From Methanobacteriota archaeon (GTDB taxonomy: Archaea > Thermoplasmatota > DTKX01 > GCA-020343715), in NCBI GenBank assembly GCA_030594725.1, contig JAUVEQ010000007.1, forward strand, positions 1 through 20,457: 20,457 nt of DNA, given 5' to 3'. Below the pieces are notes generated by a model. The model did not search any database. It was not told where the DNA came from and saw only the letters and a program-made list of their open reading frames with translations. Both the position numbers and the translations under genes were made by a program. Below, in pieces: positions 14,770 through 20,457 of the stretch. Numbering within the stretch: position 1 is the first letter of the stretch; each line of letters begins with the position of its first letter.

Positions 14770-17289
14770 ATGTTCAGGGTAACCGGGTCCACCGCCAAGA
14801 CCATCATCGCGATCCTGGTGGTCGCGGTGTTGGCACTTCCCACGGTCTCCGTGGCGATACCCGTGGACAGGCCGGCCCTCCTGCCCCGAGACCGGGATGC
14901 AGGGGAGGCGGAGGTGACGGTGACGGGGACCGACCTTGAATGGCCCGTGAGGGCGGCCGAGAGGGTCCCCCTCGGGGACCGGGAATGGCTCGTCCAGGCT
15001 CACAGGGACGGCCGACCCTACCCTCCCCAGCTCCTGAACACCCTGGGACCCCTGGGATACGACGATACCGTGTCCGTCATCGTGCAGTTCCGTGACGGCA
15101 CCGACGACGCGGACCGCGCCCTGCTCGACCGGTTGGGCCTTCGTCTGGTCCATCGATGGGTGGGTATCGACGCCTGCCACGTGGAGGGCCCCGTAGGCTC
15201 GGTTTGGCGGCTTGTCGACTCGGGCAGGACCTGGTACGTGGAGCCCGACCTGCCCCTCGTTCACGACATGGAGGTGGGCACCCGCGTGATCAACGCGAGC
15301 CGGGTGTGGGCGACCGTTGTGCAGCAGCAGATGAGCACCCCCAGCGCCCCCATCGACGGGACCGGCGTGACCGCCGTCGTGGTGGACACTGGCATCGATG
15401 CGAGCCATCCCGACCTGGACTACGGCATCAAGACCCTCTTCAACCTTCGCTCGGACACGGGGGACGGCCCCTACTACGAGACGGAGAACAGCGACCTGGG
15501 CTACGGCCATGGGACCCACGTGGCGGGGACCGTGGCGGGGAACGGCGACGCCTCCGCAGGCGCCCGTCGTGGGGTCGCTCCCGGCGCCAATCTGATCGGC
15601 ATCACCATCGACACCGACAACAGCGCGGGTTACATAGGCTCCCTGGACTGGGTGTGGCAGAACTCACGCCCCGGGAACAACCCCCACAACATACGCGTGT
15701 ACACCAACTCATGGCACACCACCGTCGAGGAGTATGATCCCCAGAAGGCCCTGATCGCGCTCATCAACGCCATCTCCTTCGAGAACAACGTGGTCAGCAC
15801 CTGGTCCGCGGGCAACGACGGCCGCCAGGACCCGGAGGGCAACGAGCTGACCACCTCCGGTCAAGGCAACAGCCCCGTGGCACTCATGTGCGCCGCCTTC
15901 GAGCGGGACGGCTCGGGAGTGGCGGACTTCTCCTCCCGGGGCAAGCGGGGCCTCAGCCACACCTACCCCGACGTGGGCGCTCCCGGTGTCACCATCTGGA
16001 GCGCAGCTGCGCGTCGCACCATCATCAGCGCCGGGTCCTACGTGGGCTCCAACAATAACCCCTACTACCTTGCCATCTCCGGCACCTCCATGTCCACCCC
16101 CCATCTGGCGGGTCTCGTGGCCCTGCTGTGGCAGGCCGCTCCCGGCTTGAGGATCTCCGAGAAGCACGAGGACCACAGCGGCGATCCCGGTGACTGGTTC
16201 GAGCGGGAGGACACCCGCATCCACGAGGTGGAGTGGATCATCGAGTCCACCGCCGACTATCTGTGGGGCGGCGCCTCCGGTGGCACGGGCATCCCCGAGC
16301 ACGATGAGGAGCTGGACGGCTACGGGTTGGACGGCGAGCCCATCGACTACGTGCAGGGATACGGCCTGGTCAACGCCGAGCGGGCGGTGGCAGTGGCCCT
16401 GGCCCTCGAGCAGCTCCGCATGGACAATCCGGGCACGGACGTCACGGTGGCGGATGCGCTGGAGGCCTACGCCGAATCCCTCGAGGAGGGAGAAGAGGAG
16501 GTCGCCGCCGACCAGATGTACGCCTCGTGGGAGGGCGAGTGGGGCCGGTTCACCGAGAGCGAGTCGGCCTTCTTCCAGCCCTACAGCGCCAACCAGACCA
16601 AGTTGATATGGATACCCGAGGGCACCGAGTCGGTGGACGTGGTGGTCATCTTCCCCACCGCCAACCTCAGGGACAAGAGCGTGGGCACCCTGACCTGGAC
16701 GGTGGACTTCGGCGCGGACGGAAGCGTCGACCAGCAGGGGGACATGAGCCCCTCCTTCACCGGCGTGCGGAAGGGAACGGTGACCGCAAGCGGTAACGAG
16801 GGCCAGTACTGGGCCGTCGGCGTCATGGGCCGTGGCGTCAAGATGCAGAACCCCACCCAGGTCCACAACTACATGGAGGTCCGCATCGAGTACATCGCCT
16901 CGGTGGTGGCCCACATGTCATCGGGAACGGGCGCCCTGCTCGTCGAACCCCCCGACCTGCACAATGGTTACTATCACGCATACACCGAACCCTGGACCGT
17001 CCTGCCCCCCAGCCTGGACTACGGCGGGGGCACGCTGATCGTACCGCACCTGGCCTACAACATGACCCGGATCGAGCTGGGCGAGCAGAGCCAGGTAGTG
17101 GATGACAATACCTCCGACACCGGTGGTGGCGGGGTCACGTGGTGGCTGGTCCTGGCCCTTGCGGTCGTCGTGCTGGCGGTCCTGTTCATGAGGTACAGGG
17201 AACGCATCGATCCCAAGCGGCGGTTCAAGGACCTCGGGGACCGGACGAGGATGCTCGTGGGGCGTGTGACCCGAAGGTCCACGGGATGA
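14770..17289 (+). CDS. Secreted, membrane-anchored subtilisin-like serine protease (S8 family)
   Basis: The 839-residue product starts with a signal peptide (about 9-29), followed by a propeptide-like region with an I9-type fold signature (about 98-165, VSVIVQFRDG...WYVEPDLPL). The catalytic domain spans about 180-570: Asp206 in VVVDTGID, His247 in YGHGTHVAG, oxyanion Asn349 in SAGNDG and Ser440 in SGTSMSTPHLAG. All four key residues are present, so it should be active. An insertion rich in acidic residues (about 465-530, EKHEDHSGDPGDWFEREDTR) interrupts the C-terminal part of the catalytic domain. A beta-rich C-terminal domain (about 580-780) leads to a Gly/Ser/Asp linker, one transmembrane helix (about 789-807) and a basic tail (RYRERIDPKRRFK). 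The protease therefore faces outward, tethered to the cell. Candidate substrates include neighbouring surface proteins, but that is speculation. Confidence 0.95.
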   Translation: MFRVTGSTAKTIIAILVVAVLALPTVSVAIPVDRPALLPRDRDAGEAEVTVTGTDLEWPVRAAERVPLGDREWLVQAHRDGRPYPPQLLNTLGPLGYDDTVSVIVQFRDGTDDADRALLDRLGLRLVHRWVGIDACHVEGPVGSVWRLVDSGRTWYVEPDLPLVHDMEVGTRVINASRVWATVVQQQMSTPSAPIDGTGVTAVVVDTGIDASHPDLDYGIKTLFNLRSDTGDGPYYETENSDLGYGHGTHVAGTVAGNGDASAGARRGVAPGANLIGITIDTDNSAGYIGSLDWVWQNSRPGNNPHNIRVYTNSWHTTVEEYDPQKALIALINAISFENNVVSTWSAGNDGRQDPEGNELTTSGQGNSPVALMCAAFERDGSGVADFSSRGKRGLSHTYPDVGAPGVTIWSAAARRTIISAGSYVGSNNNPYYLAISGTSMSTPHLAGLVALLWQAAPGLRISEKHEDHSGDPGDWFEREDTRIHEVEWIIESTADYLWGGASGGTGIPEHDEELDGYGLDGEPIDYVQGYGLVNAERAVAVALALEQLRMDNPGTDVTVADALEAYAESLEEGEEEVAADQMYASWEGEWGRFTESESAFFQPYSANQTKLIWIPEGTESVDVVVIFPTANLRDKSVGTLTWTVDFGADGSVDQQGDMSPSFTGVRKGTVTASGNEGQYWAVGVMGRGVKMQNPTQVHNYMEVRIEYIASVVAHMSSGTGALLVEPPDLHNGYYHAYTEPWTVLPPSLDYGGGTLIVPHLAYNMTRIELGEQSQVVDDNTSDTGGGGVTWWLVLALAVVVLAVLFMRYRERIDPKRRFKDLGDRTRMLVGRVTRRSTG

Positions 17290-17379
17290 GCTAACACGGG
17301 ACACAATGACACGGTCAAGACCCGTCTTGGGCACCCTCGGAAAACCCCTCGATACATGGTAGTAAACCACTCCAACACG
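17290..17379. other. Intergenic sequence after the S8 protease gene
   Basis: Ninety bases with no credible gene. The only structure I see is a weak 4-bp inverted repeat (ACGG...CCGT) near 17311-17325. No T-run terminator is obvious right after the stop. Confidence 0.4.
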
Positions 17380-17387
17380 TTTTTATA
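17380..17387 (+). promoter_or_regulatory. TATA box of a possible independent transcript
   Basis: TTTTTATA in an otherwise GC-rich gap, with no plus-strand reading frame following it. The predicted transcript start is near 17409, just before a set of hairpins. Confidence 0.4.
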
Positions 17388-17408
17388 CCAGCGTACCTAC
17401 TAGCCGAT

Positions 17409-17512
17409 TGGGGTCATTGGTGTCCTGAAGTCTGCCGGGGGTATCATGCAGAGCAGGACCCTTCTTGGGAGAACGGTCCTCATCGGGGGCTTCTGGCCCC
17501 CGTGTTCCAACG
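17409..17512 (+). ncRNA. Candidate structured non-coding RNA
   Basis: About 100 bases downstream of a TATA-like element with several strong stems and no credible reading frame. Hairpin A pairs GTCCTG (17422-17427) with CAGGAC (17454-17459) and, inside, TCTGC (17431-17435) with GCAGA (17448-17452). Hairpin B pairs GGACC (17456-17460) with GGTCC (17475-17479) and TTCT (17462-17465) with AGAA (17470-17473), and excludes A because both use GGAC. Hairpin C pairs CGGGGGC (17484-17490) with GCCCCCG (17496-17502), and GAAC (17471-17474) with GTTC (17504-17507) could extend it. I could not match it to SRP RNA, RNase P RNA, tRNA or a known riboswitch. It might instead be the 3' UTR of alaX on the other strand. 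The ends are guesses. Confidence 0.35.
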
Positions 17513-17545
17513 CCCGAGCCCGGGCCCAGGCCTCCATCCCTTCTC

Positions 17546-18271
17546 TCAGATCTCTTCAAGGGTGAAGTGGACCCTCTCCTTCTGGGCCCCCTTGGATTCG
17601 CGGCCCAGGGGTACCAGGTGTCCGAGCTCCGATAGGTTCCGGACGTGGGTCCCGGCGCAGGGGCACAGGTCGTAGCCCTCGATGTCCACCACCCGCAGGC
17701 GGGTTATGGACGAGGGCAGGAGGTCCAGCTGTGCCCGGCCCACCTTGACCCGCTCCTCCATCTCCTTCCGGTCCATCTCGTAGACGGACACGGGTATGGC
17801 CTGGTCCACGAGCTCGTCGAAGCGGGCCTTGACCCTCTCCAGGTCCTCGTCCGCGAGACGGGCCCGGTCGAAGTCGATCCTCGACCGGTCGGCGTACAGC
17901 TGGTTGCCCACGGTGTGGGCGCCGTACAGCTCCAGTATGACGGCGGATATCAGGTGCTGGGCGGTGTGCATGCGCATGTGCGCGTGACGCTTGTCCCAGT
18001 CCAGGAGGCCCGTCACCTCGTCCGGCACCGAGTGGGGGTCCCCCTCTATTATGTGCTTGACGATACCCTTCTTCTGGACGAAGGTCACCTCCGCCGAGCC
18101 ACCCTCCCACTCGACGCGCCCGGTGTCGCTGGGCTGGCCACCCCCCTCGGGATAGAAGGCGCTGCGGTCTAGCATAATGTAGTCCTTCTTGCGCTTGACG
18201 ACCCTGGCCTGGAACTCGCGAACGTAGTTGGACTCGATGTCCGGCATGTACAGCATCTCGGTGTCTGCCAT
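17546..18271 (-). CDS. alaX: Alanyl-tRNA editing protein AlaX (AlaX-M type)
   Basis: The 241-residue, free-standing relative of the AlaRS editing domain hydrolyses Ser-tRNA(Ala) (some members also Gly-tRNA(Ala)), preventing mistranslation in the cytosol. The Gly-rich motif GGGQPSDTG (43-51) and zinc ligands H102 and H106 (HTAQH) with C205 and H209 (CAGTH) are intact. The length and the presence of the N-terminal beta-barrel-like part fit the medium AlaX-M class rather than short AlaX-S. ATG 18271 is preceded by an SD-like GGTGGGGAG and a T-rich TATA-like element. It diverges from the lonB gene across 177 bp, which pairs a mistranslation-prevention gene with a protein-degradation gene. Confidence 0.95.
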   Translation of the reverse strand: MADTEMLYMPDIESNYVREFQARVVKRKKDYIMLDRSAFYPEGGGQPSDTGRVEWEGGSAEVTFVQKKGIVKHIIEGDPHSVPDEVTGLLDWDKRHAHMRMHTAQHLISAVILELYGAHTVGNQLYADRSRIDFDRARLADEDLERVKARFDELVDQAIPVSVYEMDRKEMEERVKVGRAQLDLLPSSITRLRVVDIEGYDLCPCAGTHVRNLSELGHLVPLGRESKGAQKERVHFTLEEI

Positions 18272-18299
18272 GGGAACTCCCCACCTTGCAAGGGCTCAC

Positions 18300-18311
18300 G
18301 TATTAAAAAAT
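18300..18311 (-). promoter_or_regulatory. TATA-like element for alaX
   Basis: The minus strand reads ATTTTTTAATAC, 30-40 bp before ATG 18271. This gives a very short leader carrying the SD-like GGTGGGGAG. Confidence 0.4.
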
Positions 18312-18313
18312 GG

Positions 18314-18334
18314 TTCTGACCGAACGAATCAGAA
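18314..18334. promoter_or_regulatory. Inverted repeat TTCTGA-N9-TCAGAA, candidate operator
   Basis: A perfect 6-bp inverted repeat with a 9-bp spacer. It abuts the alaX TATA-like element on the upstream side, within the shared alaX/lonB promoter region. Could be a dimeric regulator site; the arms are short, so chance is possible. Confidence 0.3.
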
Positions 18335-18408
18335 AGGTTAAAAGGGGGAATGGACACTGGAAGATACCAGAAGGCGTTCTTTCCTATCACTGAAATGCTT
18401 GGGAATAG

Positions 18409-18418
18409 GCTTAAATAA
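18409..18418 (+). promoter_or_regulatory. TATA-like element for lonB
   Basis: GCTTAAATAA, with an expected transcript start near 18440. That leaves a leader of about 9 nt before GTG 18449. A second AT-rich stretch, GGTTAAAAGG (18336-18345), could be an alternative upstream promoter. Confidence 0.4.
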
Positions 18419-18448
18419 GGACGGTAACATAATCGAGGTCCCCAGTGA

Positions 18449-20457
18449 GTGGTTCGTTTGGATGAAGAGCTGAAAGAGGAGGAACTGGACGAGAAGGCCA
18501 GCGAAGAGCTCACCCACGAGCCTATCGATAAGTGGGTGGACCGGCAGCGCTTCACGGACACCTCCGATGTGAAGATACCCGAACGCCAGGTGGACCAGGT
18601 GATCGGCCAGGAGCGGGCCGTCGAGGTGGTCCGCAAGGCCGCGGAGCAGACGCGTCACGTCATGCTCATCGGCTCGCCCGGCACGGGCAAGTCCATGCTG
18701 GCCAACTCCATGATCGAGATGCTCCCCCGGGGCGAGCTCCAGGACGTCATCTGCTACCACAACCCCGAGGACGCCAACCAGCCCAAGATAAGGGTCGTCC
18801 CCGCGGGCAAGGGCAAGGAGATAGTCGCCGCCCAGAAGGCCGAGGCCCTTCAACGGAAGAAGGAGCGCCAGTCCGTCTTCATCGTCTTCGTGGCCCTCAT
18901 CCTCATAATGTTCGTCCTCTTCGCCTTCAAGCGGGGCGAGGACGGCGAGCTGTACTTCGACACGACCGTGCTGTTCTGGGGCATCCTGGCCGCCATCATC
19001 GTGCTGGTGTTCATGCGATGGTCCGCGGGCAAGGGCGAGGTCGCAGTGGTACCCAAGCTGCTCATCACCAACGACCCCGACGACATGCCGCCCTTCATCG
19101 ACGCCACGGGCGCCCACGCCGGAGCCCTGCTGGGGGACGTGAAGCACGACCCCTTCCAGTCGGGCGGCCTCGAGACACCCTCCCACGACCGGGTGGAGGC
19201 TGGAGCCATCCACAAGGCCAACAAGGGCGTGCTGTTCATTGACGAGATCAACATGCTGCGCATCGAGTCGCAGCAGTCACTGCTCACCGCCCTGCAGGAG
19301 GGTGAGTTCTCCATAGTGGGCCAGTCGGAGCGCAGCTCCGGTGCGATGGTCAAGACCGAGGCGGTGCCCACCGACTTCGTCATGGTGGCGGCTGGCAACA
19401 TGGACGCCCTCGGCGGCATGCACCCCGCTCTCCGGTCCCGCATCCGCGGCTACGGCTACGAGGTGTTCGTGCGCGACACCATGAACGACACCCCGTCCAA
19501 CCGGGCCAAGATGGTGCGCTTCATCACCCAAGAGGTCCACAAGGACGGCAAGATCCCCCACTTCAGCAAACCCGCCGTGGCCGAGGTCCTTCTGGAGGCC
19601 CAGCGCCGGTCCGGCACCTCGGGCAAGCTCACCCTGCGCCTTCGCGAGCTCGGCGGTCTCGTGCGCACCGCCGGCGACATCGCCAGCGAGGGCAAAGCCG
19701 AGCTGGTGACCCCGGAGCACGTCCAGGACGCGAAGAAGATCGCCCGGAGCCTGGAGCAGCAGATCGCCGACCAGTTCATCGAGCGGAAGCTGGAGTACAA
19801 GAGCTACGTCATCGAGGGCTTCGAGGTCGGCCGGGTCAACGGCCTGGCCGTCATGGGCGCCCAGGACGCGGGCGTGTCCGAGATCGCGGGCGTCGTCATG
19901 CCGATCATGGCGGAGGTCACAATATCATCGTCCTCGTCCGAGGGCCGCATCATCGCCACGGGCAAGCTGGGCGAGATCGCCAAGGAGGCGGTGATGAACG
20001 TCAGCGCACTCATCAAGAAGTACACCGGGCAGGACATCCGAAAATATGACATTCATATTCAGTTTATAGGCACCTACGAGGGAGTGGAGGGCGATTCGGC
20101 CTCCATATCCATCGCCACCGCCGTCATCTCCGCCCTGGAGGAGGTGGAGGTGGACCAGAGCCTGGCGATGACCGGGTCCCTCTCAATCCGTGGACAGGTG
20201 CTGCCCGTTGGCGGCGTCACCGCCAAGGTGGAGGCCGCCGCCGCGGTGGGCATCAAGAGGGTCATCGTGCCCGCGATGAACATAAAGGACCTGATGCTGC
20301 AGTCCAAGTACAAGGACAAGATCGAGATCATCCCGGCCGCCACCCTCGGGGACGTGCTGGACGCGGCCCTGCTCGCGGGACCCCGGAAGAAGTCCCTGGT
20401 GGACCGGTTGGCGGCGATCGTCAAGAAGCGGGACGACCCCGACGCCCCCTCCCCCGA
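18449..20457 (+). CDS. lonB: Archaeal membrane-bound ATP-dependent protease LonB, C-terminal end cut by window edge
   Basis: 669 codons are seen, with no stop before the edge. LonB degrades damaged and regulatory proteins at the inner face of the membrane. An acidic N-terminus precedes the AAA+ domain: Walker A GSPGTGKS (75-82) and Walker B GVLFIDE (260-266). Two membrane helices (about 142-160 and 174-190) are inserted between them, the hallmark of archaeal LonB. The protease domain has the Ser-Lys dyad S550 (EGVEGDSAS) and K593 (GGVTAKVEAA). The start is taken as GTG 18449, directly after an in-frame TGA, with GAGGTC 8 nt upstream; TTG 18458 is an alternative. The domain order is complete and only a short basic/acidic tail (after about 645) remains open. 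The promoter region is shared with alaX. Confidence 0.95.
   Translation, partial: MVRLDEELKEEELDEKASEELTHEPIDKWVDRQRFTDTSDVKIPERQVDQVIGQERAVEVVRKAAEQTRHVMLIGSPGTGKSMLANSMIEMLPRGELQDVICYHNPEDANQPKIRVVPAGKGKEIVAAQKAEALQRKKERQSVFIVFVALILIMFVLFAFKRGEDGELYFDTTVLFWGILAAIIVLVFMRWSAGKGEVAVVPKLLITNDPDDMPPFIDATGAHAGALLGDVKHDPFQSGGLETPSHDRVEAGAIHKANKGVLFIDEINMLRIESQQSLLTALQEGEFSIVGQSERSSGAMVKTEAVPTDFVMVAAGNMDALGGMHPALRSRIRGYGYEVFVRDTMNDTPSNRAKMVRFITQEVHKDGKIPHFSKPAVAEVLLEAQRRSGTSGKLTLRLRELGGLVRTAGDIASEGKAELVTPEHVQDAKKIARSLEQQIADQFIERKLEYKSYVIEGFEVGRVNGLAVMGAQDAGVSEIAGVVMPIMAEVTISSSSSEGRIIATGKLGEIAKEAVMNVSALIKKYTGQDIRKYDIHIQFIGTYEGVEGDSASISIATAVISALEEVEVDQSLAMTGSLSIRGQVLPVGGVTAKVEAAAAVGIKRVIVPAMNIKDLMLQSKYKDKIEIIPAATLGDVLDAALLAGPRKKSLVDRLAAIVKKRDDPDAPSP

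Noticed and set aside
17484..17502. GC-rich hairpin CGGGGGC/GCCCCCG as a rho-independent terminator
   Set aside because: No T-run follows on either strand, and archaeal termination relies on T-runs rather than this bacterial type of hairpin.
17290..17545. tRNA, SRP RNA or RNase P RNA in the gap after the S8 gene
   Set aside because: I found no cloverleaf with a GGTTCRA-type T arm, no SRP helix-8 signature and no RNase P conserved core, although hairpins are present.

Overview
The window is a GC-rich stretch of archaeal chromosome carrying eleven protein genes, two of them cut by the window edges. The archaeal signs are a membrane-anchored LonB protease, a stand-alone AlaX tRNA-editing protein, an AOR-family oxidoreductase with its poly-ferredoxin, short AT-rich TATA-like elements about 25 bp upstream of predicted transcript starts, and Shine-Dalgarno variants of the AGGTGGTC/GGAGGTG kind. 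A surface protein with a cytoplasmic double winged helix, and a Ras-like GTPase in a euryarchaeal setting, make me think of Thermoplasmatota, but that placement is inference. I saw no tRNA, rRNA, CRISPR array, insertion sequence or phage gene. No gene-free stretch exceeds 300 bases.

Layout. Positions 1-3993 (minus) hold two tandem paralogues encoding very glycine-rich, secreted, beta-repeat surface proteins; the downstream one runs off the left edge. Divergent from them, 4109-6408 (plus) is a two-gene operon for a four-cluster ferredoxin and a tungsten/molybdenum-type aldehyde oxidoreductase. Facing it, 6451-10194 (minus) encodes a 1,247-residue membrane protein with a huge ectodomain and two cytoplasmic winged helices, probably a one-component transcription regulator. 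Its 258-bp divergent promoter region holds a 19-bp palindrome and three TTGTAC elements. Divergent from it, 10453-12099 (plus) encodes a four-helix membrane protein with two tandem cytoplasmic roadblock/longin-like repeats. It ends tail-to-tail, sharing a CTAG, with a Ras-like small GTPase (12096-12659, minus) that is co-transcribed with L-aspartate dehydrogenase (12672-13478). Upstream lies a PflX-type radical SAM protein (13571-14626, minus). A membrane-anchored subtilisin-like protease follows at 14770-17289 (plus). The 17290-17545 gap carries a TATA-like element and several competing hairpins, a candidate structured RNA. AlaX (17546-18271, minus) and LonB (18449 to the right edge, plus) diverge from a shared promoter region.

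How they may work together. Five of the eleven genes encode membrane-anchored or secreted proteins with large extracellular parts, so the region is rich in cell-envelope functions: display (Gly-rich proteins), sensing (winged-helix protein), proteolysis outside (S8) and inside the membrane (LonB). The most interesting possible system is the GTPase paired with the membrane protein bearing tandem roadblock-like repeats, which resembles the MglA/MglB or Rag/Ragulator logic of a small GTPase controlled by a membrane-located roadblock platform. That link is inferred from adjacency and fold-like resemblance, not demonstrated.
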